From assembly GCF_964059165.1 (NCBI RefSeq), contig NZ_OZ060413.1, forward strand, positions 186,001 through 250,000: a stretch of DNA of 64,000 nt, read 5' to 3'. Position numbers and translations under genes: made by a program. How positions within the stretch are numbered: the first letter of the stretch is position 1; every line of letters starts with the position of its first letter. This document shows positions 20,224 through 29,745 of this stretch, one piece after another. The notes beneath the pieces are model-generated. The model made no database searches and was not told the DNA's origin. It saw only the letters and a list, made by a program, of their open reading frames with translations. The DNA comes from Buchnera aphidicola (Cavariella theobaldi). Lineage in GTDB: Bacteria > Pseudomonadota > Gammaproteobacteria > Enterobacterales > Enterobacteriaceae.

Positions 20224-22887
20224 ATGTCAGAAATTTTATACCATGACGTGGATCCAGTTGAAACTAATGATTGGATACAATCGATCGAATCTGTTATACG
20301 TGAAGAAGGTGTAGAAAGAGCTAAATTTTTAATTGAAAAAATACTTGAAAAATCTAATATTGATAGGAAAGAATTTTTAAAAGATTTTTCTAATAGAAAT
20401 TATGTTAATACTATTTGTAGTGATGATGAAATTATATATCCGGGAAATTTAATAATAGAAAAAAATATCCGCGCTTATATTCGATGGAATTCCATCATGA
20501 TGGTATTACGTGCATCACAAAAAAATTTGGAATTAGGAGGACATTTATCATCTTTCCAATCATCTGCTACAATATATGAAGTGTGTTTTAATCATTTTTT
20601 TCGTGCTTTTAATAAAGAAGATGGAGGTGATTTAGTTTATTTTCAAGGTCATATTTCTCCAGGTATTTATGCAAGAGCATTTTTAGAGGGTCGATTATCT
20701 GAAGAACAAATTAATAATTTTCGGCAAGAAGTAGATGGTATAGGCTTACCATCTTATCCTCATCCAAAATTAATGCCTAATTTTTGGCAATTTCCCACTG
20801 TTTCCATGGGTTTAGGACCTCTTTGTTCTATTTATCAAGCAAAATTTTTAAAATATTTGCATAATAGAGGGTTAAAAGATACTTCAAAACAAACTGTCTA
20901 TGCTTTTTTAGGAGATGGTGAAATGGATGAGCCAGAATCTAAAGGAGCAATTACTATTGCAGTTCGCGAAAAATTAAATAATCTAATTTTTATAGTAAAC
21001 TGTAATTTACAAAGATTAGATGGTCCAGTTATAGGAAATGGAAAAATTATAAATGAGTTAGAAAGTTTTTTTTGTGGTGCTGGATGGGCGGTTATTAAAG
21101 TCATCTGGGGAAGTCGTTGGGATTTTTTATTAAATAAAGATAAAAGCGGAAAATTAATTCAGTTGATGAACGAAACTGTTGATGGTGAATATCAAAATTT
21201 GAAATCAAAAGATGGCGCATATGTGCGTAAATATTTTTTTGGAAAATATGTAGAAACACTTGATTTAGTGAAAGATATGACAGATGAAGAAATATGGAAA
21301 CTAAATAGAGGTGGTCATGATTCTAAAAAAATTTTCAATGCTTTCAAAAAAGCTAAAGAAATAAAAGATCGACCCACAGTCATTTTAGCGCATACCATTA
21401 AAGGATATGGTATGGGTAAAATTGCTGAAGGAAAAAATATTGCACATCAAATAAAAAAAATTAATATTCAGGGAATAACATATATTCGTAATCGTTTTAA
21501 TATTCCGATATCGGATCAATTATTAAAAAATTTACCATATGTTACTTTTAAAAAAAATTCTCAAGAACATCAATATCTTCATCAACAGCGAAAAAAATTA
21601 GGTGGATATCTTCCTTTTCGTTTATCTAAATTTACTAATTCATTGGATTTGCCTAATTTAATAGATTTTCAACCATTGTTAGAAAAACAAAATAAAGACA
21701 TTTCTACTACTATAGCTTTTATACGTGTATTAAATATTATTTTAAAAAATAATTCTATTAAAAAATTGATAGTGCCTATCATTGCAGATGAAGCGCGTAC
21801 TTTTGGTATGGAAGGATTATTTCGAAAAATAGGCATTTATAATTCGAGCGGGCAAAAATATATACCACAAGATAGAGAACAATTAGCATATTATAAAGAA
21901 GAAAAAACAGGTCAAATATTACAAGAGGGTATTAGTGAATCAGGTGCTACTGCTTCTTGGTTGGCTGCTGCTACTTCATATAGCACAAATAATTTTCCAA
22001 TGATTCCATTTTATATTTATTATTCTATGTTTGGTTTTCAGAGAGTAGGTGATTTATTTTGGGCGGCGGGAGATCAGCAGGCAAGAGGTTTTTTAATTGG
22101 TGGAACTTCAGGGAGAACTACTCTTAATGGAGAAGGTTTACAACATGAGGATGGACATAGTCATATTCAGTCCTTAACTATTCCCAATTGTATATCTTAT
22201 GATCCCGCTTTTTCATATGAGGTTGCAGTGATTATACAAGATGGATTACGAAGAATGTATGGTGTTGTACAAGAAAATATATATTATTATATTACAACTA
22301 CAAATGAAAATTATCATATGCCAGAAATGCCTAAAGGAGTAGAAAAAGGCATTTGTCAAGGTATATATAAATTAAAAACATTATTAGGTGGTAAAATTAA
22401 AGTACAATTAATGGGTTCAGGTGCTATTTTGCAGAGTGTTTGTCAAGCAGCAGAAATCTTATTGCAAGATTACTCTATTACAACTGACATATATAGTATT
22501 ACTTCTTTTACAGAATTAGCTCGAAATGGTGCAGATTGTGCGCGCTGGAATATGTTACATCCTAATCAAGAAAAAAAAATATCCTATATAGAACAAGTAA
22601 TGAATTCTTCCCCTGCTGTTGCAGCAACAGATTATATGAGTTTATTTGCTGAACAAGTTAGACATTATATTCCTTCTGCTGTGTATTATGTTTTAGGTAC
22701 GGATGGATTTGGACGTTCAGATAGTCGTGATAAATTACGGAATCATTTTGAAGTAAATTCTTATTATATTGTCATAGCTGCTTTAAGTGTATTAAGTCAA
22801 TCAAATTATATTCACTCTAAGATCGTAGAAAAAGCTATTTTAAAATTTAATATTAATATAGATAAAATTACTCCGCGTTTAGTATAA
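20224..22887 (+). CDS. aceE: Pyruvate dehydrogenase E1 component AceE
   Basis: 887 residues, the E. coli length. This homodimeric thiamin-diphosphate enzyme decarboxylates pyruvate and reductively acetylates the lipoyl groups of AceF. The ThDP/Mg motif runs from GDGEMDEPES to NLQRLDGP. The lipoyl-domain-facing loops include KGYGMGKIAEGKNIAHQ, and GGTSGRTTLNGEGLQHEDGHS is intact. The N-terminal segment DVDPVETNDWIQSIESVIREEG that docks on E2 is conserved. AAGGAA stands 8 nt before the ATG. It is the first gene of aceE-aceF-lpdA; no pdhR is present, so control by pyruvate is probably lost. Confidence 0.98.
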   Translation: MSEILYHDVDPVETNDWIQSIESVIREEGVERAKFLIEKILEKSNIDRKEFLKDFSNRNYVNTICSDDEIIYPGNLIIEKNIRAYIRWNSIMMVLRASQKNLELGGHLSSFQSSATIYEVCFNHFFRAFNKEDGGDLVYFQGHISPGIYARAFLEGRLSEEQINNFRQEVDGIGLPSYPHPKLMPNFWQFPTVSMGLGPLCSIYQAKFLKYLHNRGLKDTSKQTVYAFLGDGEMDEPESKGAITIAVREKLNNLIFIVNCNLQRLDGPVIGNGKIINELESFFCGAGWAVIKVIWGSRWDFLLNKDKSGKLIQLMNETVDGEYQNLKSKDGAYVRKYFFGKYVETLDLVKDMTDEEIWKLNRGGHDSKKIFNAFKKAKEIKDRPTVILAHTIKGYGMGKIAEGKNIAHQIKKINIQGITYIRNRFNIPISDQLLKNLPYVTFKKNSQEHQYLHQQRKKLGGYLPFRLSKFTNSLDLPNLIDFQPLLEKQNKDISTTIAFIRVLNIILKNNSIKKLIVPIIADEARTFGMEGLFRKIGIYNSSGQKYIPQDREQLAYYKEEKTGQILQEGISESGATASWLAAATSYSTNNFPMIPFYIYYSMFGFQRVGDLFWAAGDQQARGFLIGGTSGRTTLNGEGLQHEDGHSHIQSLTIPNCISYDPAFSYEVAVIIQDGLRRMYGVVQENIYYYITTTNENYHMPEMPKGVEKGICQGIYKLKTLLGGKIKVQLMGSGAILQSVCQAAEILLQDYSITTDIYSITSFTELARNGADCARWNMLHPNQEKKISYIEQVMNSSPAVAATDYMSLFAEQVRHYIPSAVYYVLGTDGFGRSDSRDKLRNHFEVNSYYIVIAALSVLSQSNYIHSKIVEKAILKFNINIDKITPRLV

Positions 22888-22901
22888 GAGGTTAAAGTAG
22901 A

Positions 22902-24131
22902 GTGGATATCCATATAAATATGCCCGATATTGGCGTAGACGCATTAGAAGTGACAGAAATATTAGTAAGAATTGGTGAAACAGTTAATATAGAGCAAAGT
23001 TTAATAACAGTAGAAGGGGATAAATCTTCTATAGAAGTACCCTCATCTCATGCAGGTATCGTAAAAAATATTTTGGTAAAAATTGGTGATAAAGTTAAAA
23101 CTTCTTCGATTCTAATGGTATTAGAAAATTTTAATATTTCTTCTAAATCACACAATTTAAATATAGATCAATTACAAGAAAGAAGTAAAACTGTTTATTG
23201 CGATAAAATATTCAATCCGCATCATGATCAGAATAAAAACGCAATACATGCTACACCTATGATTAGACGTTTATCAAGAAAATTAAATATACCATTAAAT
23301 CAAGTAGTATCAACAGGTCGTAAAAATCGAATATTAAAAAAAGATTTGGAATTGTATATTCAAAATAATACAATCTCTTCAGAAAAATACAAAATACAAA
23401 ATAATACATTAATGTCATCGAATAATACTAAAAAGCATATATCAAAGGAAATAGATATTAGTAAAAATCAATTGATAGTGGGTTTTAATTTACATAAAAA
23501 TTATACTAATATTCCGCATGTTACACAATTTGATGAAGCGAATATTACTATATTAGAAAATTTTCGTCAGAAATACAATAAAGAAAACCAAGATAAATCT
23601 AATCATATCACTATATTGGTTTTTATTATTAAAGTATTAGCTCATGCTTTAGAAAAATTTCCTTTATTTAACAGCTCATTATCTACAGATAAAAAAAAAA
23701 TAATCCTTAAAAATTATATTAATATTGGTATTGCTATAGATGTAAATAATGATTTATTTGTCCCTGTTCTAAAGAATATTAATAAAAAAAATATAATTGA
23801 CATTTCTTCTGATTTATTGTCTTTATCTAAAAAAGCACAAGCAGGGATATTAAAAAAAGAAGATATAACGGGTAGTTGTTTTACAATATCTAATTTAGGT
23901 GGTATTGGAGGTCATTGGTTTTCTCCTATTATTAACGCGCCTGAAGTAGCGATCTTGGGAGTTTCAAGAGCGATTGTAAAACCCATTTGGAATAATAAAG
24001 AATTTATTCCGTCGCTGATGTTACCGCTGTCTTTATCATATGATCATCGTATTATTAACGGAGCATATGCTGCACGTTTTATATCATTTATTAATAAAGT
24101 GCTTTCTGATATGCATTTTTTGTTTATGTAG
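22902..24131 (+). CDS. aceF: Dihydrolipoamide acetyltransferase AceF (E2), single lipoyl domain, D-to-N in catalytic motif
   Basis: 409 residues against 630 in E. coli, because only one lipoyl domain remains instead of three. Domains: lipoyl domain, residues 1-78, with K41 in VEGDKSSIEVPS; peripheral subunit-binding domain, about 109-148 (HATPMIRRLSRKLNIPLNQV); a low-complexity linker; acyltransferase core from about 185. The catalytic motif, HxxxDG in the family, reads H382-R-I-I-N386-G here, so the aspartate is replaced by asparagine (codon AAC at 24057). The start is GTG at 22902, 14 nt after aceE, with GAGG overlapping the aceE stop. The family base histidine is kept, so some activity is plausible. 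Confidence 0.95.
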   Translation: MDIHINMPDIGVDALEVTEILVRIGETVNIEQSLITVEGDKSSIEVPSSHAGIVKNILVKIGDKVKTSSILMVLENFNISSKSHNLNIDQLQERSKTVYCDKIFNPHHDQNKNAIHATPMIRRLSRKLNIPLNQVVSTGRKNRILKKDLELYIQNNTISSEKYKIQNNTLMSSNNTKKHISKEIDISKNQLIVGFNLHKNYTNIPHVTQFDEANITILENFRQKYNKENQDKSNHITILVFIIKVLAHALEKFPLFNSSLSTDKKKIILKNYINIGIAIDVNNDLFVPVLKNINKKNIIDISSDLLSLSKKAQAGILKKEDITGSCFTISNLGGIGGHWFSPIINAPEVAILGVSRAIVKPIWNNKEFIPSLMLPLSLSYDHRIINGAYAARFISFINKVLSDMHFLFM

Positions 24132-24194
24132 TGGATAATTATTTTGATAAGACAAAATGATATTTAGTAATAATTGGGTATATAAGAGGTAGTA

Positions 24195-25616
24195 ATGGAT
24201 AAAAATATTAATGCTCAAGTAGTTGTAATTGGAGCGGGGCCCGCTGGTTATTCTGCAGCATTTCGTTGTGCAGATTTAGGTTTAGATACTGTATTGATAG
24301 AGCGACATAAAAATTTAGGAGGGGTTTGCTTAAATATTGGATGTATTCCTTCAAAAACTTTATTGCATATTGCTAAGGTTATAAAGGAAGCAGAAGAACT
24401 ATCTAAAATGGGTGTTCATTTTGAAAAACCAATAATTAATATCAATGAAATTCGTATTTGGAAAGATAGTATTATTGATAAATTAACTAACGGTTTATCT
24501 GTTATGAGGCAAAAAAGAAAAATAAGAATAATCCAAGGTGAAGCGGAATTTAATACCAATCATAGTATTGTAATTAATGGTTTAGAAGAAAAATTTTTTA
24601 TTTCTTTTCAGTATGCAATTATTGCCACTGGTTCAATTCCTAAAACAATACCTTCTATACCACATACTGATAATAGAATTTGGAATTCCACTGATGCTCT
24701 TTCACTAAAAAATATACCGAATCGTCTTTTAATTATCGGTGGAGGAGTTATTGGTTTAGAAATGGCTACAATATATAGTGCATTTGGTTCACATGTAGAT
24801 GTGATTGATCGATTTGAAAAATTTTTTCCATGGGTTGATCAAGATATTTCTGATATATATAAAAAATCTATTATTAACAAGTTTAATTTATTACTTCAAA
24901 CTAGTGTGGAAGAAATTGATGTTACGAAAAATCATATTGCAGTTAAGATGTTAGGAAATAATATTACGCAAGATTTTTATCATTATGATGCTTTATTAGT
25001 AGCGATAGGTCGCAGTCCTAACCTTAGTAATTTAGGAATTGAAAAAATTGGGTTAAAAATTAATGATCTTGGTTTTCTTCAAGTAGACCAGCAATTAAAA
25101 ACTAACATCTCTCATATTTATGCTATTGGTGATGTGACTGGGTTACCTATGTTGGCTCATAAAAGTGCACATCAAGGTCATATTGCGGCAGAAATTATTT
25201 CTGGAAAAAAACATTATTTTGAGCCTAAAGTCATACCATCTATTGCATATACTGAACCAGAAATTGCATGGGTTGGTATAAATGAAAAAGAAGCTATAGA
25301 AAAAAATATTGATTATGAAATTTCATCTTTTCCTTGGCATGCATCTGGAAGAGCATTGGCATCCAATTGTAGTATTGGTATGACAAAATTAATTTTTGAT
25401 AAAAAATATCATCAAGTTATTGGCGGTGCTATTATCGGTACGAATGCTGGTGAATTGATAGGAGAGGTTGGATTAGCAATTGAAATGGGTTGTGATGCAG
25501 AAGATATTGCTTTAACTATTCATGCACATCCCACTTTACATGAGTCAATTGGTTTATGTTCAGAAATTTTTGAAGGTACAATAACAGATCTTTTAAATGC
25601 TAAATCTAAAATATAA
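24195..25616 (+). CDS. lpdA: Dihydrolipoamide dehydrogenase LpdA (E3)
   Basis: 473 residues (474 in E. coli). A flavoprotein that reoxidises dihydrolipoamide for the pyruvate (and, if present, 2-oxoglutarate) dehydrogenase complex and passes electrons to NAD. The FAD-binding GAGPAGYSAAFR is followed by the redox pair C45/C50 in GGVCLNIGCIPSKT. The NAD fold has IGGGVIGLEMA. A second FAD motif reads YAIGDVTGLPMLAHKSAHQG. The C-terminal interface has the catalytic His-Glu pair in TIHAHPTLHES. AGAGG precedes the ATG. It is followed by the perfect 41-bp hairpin at 25643. Confidence 0.98.
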   Translation: MDKNINAQVVVIGAGPAGYSAAFRCADLGLDTVLIERHKNLGGVCLNIGCIPSKTLLHIAKVIKEAEELSKMGVHFEKPIININEIRIWKDSIIDKLTNGLSVMRQKRKIRIIQGEAEFNTNHSIVINGLEEKFFISFQYAIIATGSIPKTIPSIPHTDNRIWNSTDALSLKNIPNRLLIIGGGVIGLEMATIYSAFGSHVDVIDRFEKFFPWVDQDISDIYKKSIINKFNLLLQTSVEEIDVTKNHIAVKMLGNNITQDFYHYDALLVAIGRSPNLSNLGIEKIGLKINDLGFLQVDQQLKTNISHIYAIGDVTGLPMLAHKSAHQGHIAAEIISGKKHYFEPKVIPSIAYTEPEIAWVGINEKEAIEKNIDYEISSFPWHASGRALASNCSIGMTKLIFDKKYHQVIGGAIIGTNAGELIGEVGLAIEMGCDAEDIALTIHAHPTLHESIGLCSEIFEGTITDLLNAKSKI

Positions 25617-25642
25617 TATAAAAAGATTTTTATTAGCGTTTC

Positions 25643-25733
25643 AAACAAAATAAAATATTTTTAGAACAAGAAAAGATTATAGAGATCTTATGTCTATAAT
25701 CTTTTCTTGTTCTAAAAATATTTTATTTTGTTT
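25643..25733. terminator. Perfect 41-bp inverted repeat, likely bidirectional terminator lpdA/mtn
   Basis: Positions 25643-25683 and 25693-25733 are exact reverse complements over 41 bases, separated by the 9-nt loop GATCTTATG. The outer part is A/T-rich (AAACAAAATAAAATA at the base), the inner part includes AGAACAAGAAAAGA. It lies between the stops of convergent lpdA and mtn and should terminate both. The stem is far longer than an ordinary terminator needs. Confidence 0.8.
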
Positions 25734-25891
25734 AAATAAAAACATATTTTTTATTATGATTGTAAGAATATTTATGTTCTAGAAATTATATTAAATATTG
25801 ATGCAAATTTTATTAGTATATAAGTACTAATTTCTTATCTCTGTTCTTAACATTATAGATATATTTGAGAATAGAATTTTAAATAAAAATT

Positions 25892-26584
25892 TTAAAAAAG
25901 ACTACATAACATATTTTTAATTAATGTAAAAGTTTTATGTGATGCACAAGAAACATTTTTTTTAAAATTAACAGTAGCGCGTTGATCAGATGCATCAGAT
26001 ATATATTTTATTACAATTAATGGGATGTTAAATTGATAACAAACTTGAGATATAGCAGCAGCTTCCATATCAACAGCTATTGCAGGAAAAAATTTCGTTT
26101 GTAATTTTTTAATGGAATTTTTATGTCGAATAAAAGAATCTCCACTTATTAATAACTCTTTAAAAAAACAATATTTTAATTTTTTAGCGCTATTATATGA
26201 TAGATTTAACAAAGTATCATTATTCTTAAACATTTTTGGAAATCTAGGAATTTGACCTAACGAATATCCGAAATTTGTTAAATCTACATCATGATAACAT
26301 ATAAGATTCGGAATAATTATATCTCCTATTTTTAAAATTGCACTTAAACTTCCAGCTGATCCAACATTGATAATATATTTTGGATGATATAAATTTATTA
26401 AAATCATAGTTGCCACACTTGCGGAAACCTTACCAACACCAGATTGTATTAAAACAATATTAATATTTTTAAATTGACCAGTATACACTGGACAATGATG
26501 TATAACATTTTTTTTGTATTTTTTTATAATATTTTTAAAATTTTTAATTTCTTCTTTGATTGCGCTGATTATACCAATTTTCAT
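25892..26584 (-). CDS. mtn: 5'-methylthioadenosine/S-adenosylhomocysteine nucleosidase Mtn (Pfs)
   Basis: 230 residues (232 in E. coli). It cleaves adenine from methylthioadenosine and S-adenosylhomocysteine, removing inhibitors left by SAM-dependent reactions. Motifs: MKIGIISAIKEE, YTGQ, the phosphorylase-type SGVGKVSASVATMILIN and NVGSAGSL, the catalytic Glu in AVDMEAAAISQVC, and the catalytic Asp in ISDASD. The longer open frame starts at 26638 inside erpA; the ATG at 26584 is chosen because it gives the E. coli N-terminus and leaves 10 nt after erpA. The spermidine genes speD/speE, expected between lpdA and mtn in the order I recall, are absent. Confidence 0.95.
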   Translation of the reverse strand: MKIGIISAIKEEIKNFKNIIKKYKKNVIHHCPVYTGQFKNINIVLIQSGVGKVSASVATMILINLYHPKYIINVGSAGSLSAILKIGDIIIPNLICYHDVDLTNFGYSLGQIPRFPKMFKNNDTLLNLSYNSAKKLKYCFFKELLISGDSFIRHKNSIKKLQTKFFPAIAVDMEAAAISQVCYQFNIPLIVIKYISDASDQRATVNFKKNVSCASHKTFTLIKNMLCSLF

Positions 26585-26594
26585 ATGAATATTT

Positions 26595-26939
26595 TTAAAT
26601 ACTAAAGGATGAGCCGCATCCGCATGTATTTTTTGCATTAGGGTTAAAAACTGTAAATTTTGATCCTTCTAAATTTTCTAGATAATCCACTTTTCCACCA
26701 TATAAATATTGGAGACTAATTGGATCTATAATGATAGAGACATTTAATTTTTTGATGATTATATCATCTTCATTGATTTTTTCATCAAAATCAAATTGAT
26801 ACTGAAATCCGCTGCAACCTCCCCCACTGATATATACTCTTAATTTTAAATTTTTATTATTTTTTATATGAATCAACTCATTTATTTTTTTTATCGCGGC
26901 ATCAGTAAAATTAAGAAAGTTATTAGATGTATTCTTCAT
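26595..26939 (-). CDS. erpA: Iron-sulfur cluster insertion protein ErpA
   Basis: 114 residues, the E. coli length. An A-type carrier that delivers [4Fe-4S] or [2Fe-2S] clusters to target enzymes. The three cluster cysteines are at the E. coli positions: C42 in [11 protein letters not shown]106 and C108 in [11 protein letters not shown]. The central region [18 protein letters not shown] matches the family. mtn follows after 10 nt, so the two are probably cotranscribed. In this genome it may serve Fe-S enzymes together with GrxD. Confidence 0.97.
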   Translation of the reverse strand: MKNTSNNFLNFTDAAIKKINELIHIKNNKNLKLRVYISGGGCSGFQYQFDFDEKINEDDIIIKKLNVSIIIDPISLQYLYGGKVDYLENLEGSKFTVFNPNAKNTCGCGSSFSI

Positions 26940-27282
26940 ATTATTCTCAAGATATTTTTTATGTAATATTAAAACATGAATAAATATTTTTTATTAAAAA
27001 ATTTTTCTGTATAAATATTTTTTTAATCAAGTATAGTATATATTGAACATAAGTATTATACATTATACATATATAATATGAAGAGTATAATGCATGCGCC
27101 GATAGATATTTTTTATTGGCGCAGGCTAAAAAATATTTTCGAATAAATAATAAATTAAATAGTATTAAGTGGATATAGATATATCTATTTTTTATTTTTT
27201 TTTTTTTTTTTTTTTATTGAATATACTTTTTAAAAATAAAATGTTATTAATATATTCTGTATATAAATAAAATTTTCATTGT
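26940..27282. other. Intergenic region ftsZ/erpA with GC-rich stem and T21 tract
   Basis: 343 bp between ftsZ and erpA, both minus. It contains a GC-rich inverted repeat (27092-27126), the palindrome ATAGATATATCTAT around 27176-27189, and an uninterrupted run of 21 T at 27195-27215. The erpA promoter should lie at the left end. No open frame is seen. Confidence 0.6.
27092..27126 (-). terminator. GC-rich stem-loop between ftsZ and erpA
   Basis: TGCGCC (27095-27100) and GGCGCA (27118-27123) form a perfect 6-bp GC stem, extended outward by GC pairs 27092-27093/27125-27126 past one mismatch. No U run follows on either strand. It may be an old ftsZ terminator or an mRNA structure ahead of erpA. 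Confidence 0.4.
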
Positions 27283-28437
27283 TTAATCTTTTTTCTTTCT
27301 AAGAAAAGTTGGAATATCTAAATATTCTGGTCTTTTTTGTTGTCTATTATCTAATATTTTTACTTCTTTTTTAGAATTTCTTTTATCTAATGATGTAAGA
27401 GATATATTTAAATGTGAATTTCTATAATCGATTAATTTTTCTCTAGAAAATTTATTTTTAATTTGATTAGTTTCTGAGTATTTCTCCATTCCAATACCAG
27501 TAGCAACAACGGTTACGCGAAGTGTATCATTCATATCAGGATCTAATGATGTTCCAATAACTACTGTAGCATTGTCTGATGAAAAAGATCGAATAGTATT
27601 TCCTACTGTTTCAAATTCGTCTAATTTTAAATCAAAACCAGCGGTAATATTTACTAATACACCTTGTGCTCCAGATAAATCTATATCTTCGAGTAAAGGA
27701 CTGGAAATTGCTATTTCCGCAGCTTCTTCTGCGCGATTTTCGCCGGAAGAAGTACCAGTACCCATCATGGCATATCCCATTTCAGCCATAACAGTTCTTA
27801 CATCAGCAAAATCTACATTCATTAAACCAGGTCTAGTAATTAATTCAGCAATTCCTTGTACTGCGCCTTTTAAAACATTATTTGCAGCAGTAAATGCATC
27901 TAATAAGGAAATTCCGCGATTTAATACTTTTAATAGTTTATCATTAGGAATAATTATTAAAGAATCGACATGTTTGGATAATTCAATCACGCCCTGATCC
28001 GCAATAATCATTCTTTTTTTTCCTTCAAAATTAAATGGTTTAGTGACTACTGCTACGGTTAAAATACCTAATTCTTTTGCAATTTCTGCTACTACTGGAG
28101 CTGCTCCTGTGCCAGTTCCACCGCCCATTCCCGCTGCTATGAACACCATATCTGATCCATCAAGCGCAGATTTTAGTAGTTCTTTATCTTCTTCTGCAGA
28201 GGTTCTTCCTATTTCTGGATTAGCTCCAGCACCTAATCCCTTTGTAATATTATTACCAATTTGTATTATATTTTCTACTTCAATTTTTTTTAAAGCTTGT
28301 GCATCTGTATTAATAGCAGAAAATTCTACGCCTTCAATACATTCTCTAACCATATATTCTACTGCATTACCCCCCCCGCCTCCAACACCGATTACTTTAA
28401 TGATTGCATTGTTACTGGTTTCTGAGTTTTCAAACAT
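27283..28437 (-). CDS. ftsZ: Cell division protein FtsZ
   Basis: 384 residues (383 in E. coli). The tubulin-like GTPase that forms the division ring. The GTP-binding strand shows [14 protein letters not shown], the tubulin signature [10 protein letters not shown], and the T7-loop aspartate [20 protein letters not shown]. The variable linker is followed by the conserved C-terminal peptide [11 protein letters not shown], which binds FtsA and ZipA. The frame runs further upstream (28461), but the ATG at 28437 gives MFENSE, matching E. coli MFEPME, and has GGAA 8 nt upstream. It is intact although the neighbouring cell-wall genes are gone. Confidence 0.97.
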   Translation of the reverse strand: MFENSETSNNAIIKVIGVGGGGGNAVEYMVRECIEGVEFSAINTDAQALKKIEVENIIQIGNNITKGLGAGANPEIGRTSAEEDKELLKSALDGSDMVFIAAGMGGGTGTGAAPVVAEIAKELGILTVAVVTKPFNFEGKKRMIIADQGVIELSKHVDSLIIIPNDKLLKVLNRGISLLDAFTAANNVLKGAVQGIAELITRPGLMNVDFADVRTVMAEMGYAMMGTGTSSGENRAEEAAEIAISSPLLEDIDLSGAQGVLVNITAGFDLKLDEFETVGNTIRSFSSDNATVVIGTSLDPDMNDTLRVTVVATGIGMEKYSETNQIKNKFSREKLIDYRNSHLNISLTSLDKRNSKKEVKILDNRQQKRPEYLDIPTFLRKKKD

Positions 28438-28488
28438 GATGTATTTCCATTTTATCTGCATTATTAAAAAATTTACTGTAGTATATTT

Positions 28489-29745
28489 TTAAAATTCTTT
28501 TTTAAACCAATTATTGATATGTACAAACCATTTTTTTATAAAAGAATTTTTATTATTTTTTTTTTCAATATTTATAGATTTTTCTTTTCCATATTTTAAT
28601 AGACCTACTACTGTAGAGTAATTGGGTTGATTGATGGGTTCTATTAATCCGGAGATGTTGAAAGGGTGAGCAATACGTATTTTTTTTTGAAATATTTTTT
28701 CGGCGCATTCATGCAATCTTTTAATTTTCGATGCACCTCCTGTCAATACAACACCTCCTTTTATTTGATATTGCAATCCTGAATTATAAAGTTTTTTTTG
28801 TATATATAAAATTTTCTTATTTACTAAAGATAATAGTTCAATGTATCTTGATTCAATTACTTCAATTAACATATCTTGTTTTATCGTTTTTTTTATACTG
28901 CCATCTGCATTAAAGAGATCAATATTTTGTGATATATCAGAAGATGTTTTTTGAGCAGCACCGTATTGAGTTTTTAAATTTTCTGCATCATGATAAGAAG
29001 TACTAAAAGCATATGCAATATCACTAGTAACAATATTACCTGCATAAGGAATAACTTGGCTATATTCTATACAATCATTAATATAGATTATAAAATCTAT
29101 TGTACCACCACCCATATCAATCATGCATACACCAATTTTTTGTTCGTCTTTTGTTAAGACAGCTTTACTAGACGCTAATCCAGAAAAAATAACCTGATTG
29201 ACTTTTAGATTACATTTCTCAATAGCTTTTACAAGATTTTTGGATATGTTATTATGACAAGTGATAAGATGGGCTTTTACTTGCATACGTAATCCAGATA
29301 ATCCTATGGGATTTTTGATTCCTGATTGCCGATCAATATAATATTCTTGCGGAATAACATGCAATATATGATGTTTATGAAAGATATGTACAGATTTTGC
29401 TATTTTTATTACATTTTTTATATCCTGTTTTGTAACTTCATCTTTTGAAATGGTTACCATTCCTACTTCATTTTGACATTTTATATATTTATTCGATAAA
29501 GACAAATATACAGAAGTAATTTGACAATCGGCCATATTTTCAGCTTGATGAATAGATTTTTTTATACATTGCACTACAGTATCTAAATTATTTATACGGC
29601 CTTGATCAATTCCATATGAAGCACATAATCCTATGCCAATAATTTTAATTTTTTCATCTTTTAAAATCTCTCCTATTAAAGTTACTACTTTTGTGGTTCC
29701 AATTTCTATTCCGACTACTAATTTTCTATCTGTGGACATAATCAT
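28489..29745 (-). CDS. ftsA: Cell division protein FtsA
   Basis: 418 residues (420 in E. coli). An actin-like ATPase that tethers FtsZ to the membrane. Motifs include the ATPase phosphate loop in VVGIEIGTTKV, DMGGGTIDF, and the third loop VVLTGGASKI. The C-terminal amphipathic helix that inserts into the membrane is kept (FIKKWFVHINNWFKKEF). The chosen start gives MIMSTDRKLVVG, collinear with E. coli MIKATDRKLVVG. It lies 51 nt ahead of ftsZ. Upstream begins a 5.7-kb stretch without genes where ddlB and the mur genes would be expected. Confidence 0.97.
   Translation of the reverse strand: MIMSTDRKLVVGIEIGTTKVVTLIGEILKDEKIKIIGIGLCASYGIDQGRINNLDTVVQCIKKSIHQAENMADCQITSVYLSLSNKYIKCQNEVGMVTISKDEVTKQDIKNVIKIAKSVHIFHKHHILHVIPQEYYIDRQSGIKNPIGLSGLRMQVKAHLITCHNNISKNLVKAIEKCNLKVNQVIFSGLASSKAVLTKDEQKIGVCMIDMGGGTIDFIIYINDCIEYSQVIPYAGNIVTSDIAYAFSTSYHDAENLKTQYGAAQKTSSDISQNIDLFNADGSIKKTIKQDMLIEVIESRYIELLSLVNKKILYIQKKLYNSGLQYQIKGGVVLTGGASKIKRLHECAEKIFQKKIRIAHPFNISGLIEPINQPNYSTVVGLLKYGKEKSINIEKKNNKNSFIKKWFVHINNWFKKEF

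Noticed and set aside
27572-28492. Long antisense open frames over ftsZ
   Set aside because: Shadows of a strongly conserved gene on the other strand; Ser/Pro/Ala-rich and without homology.
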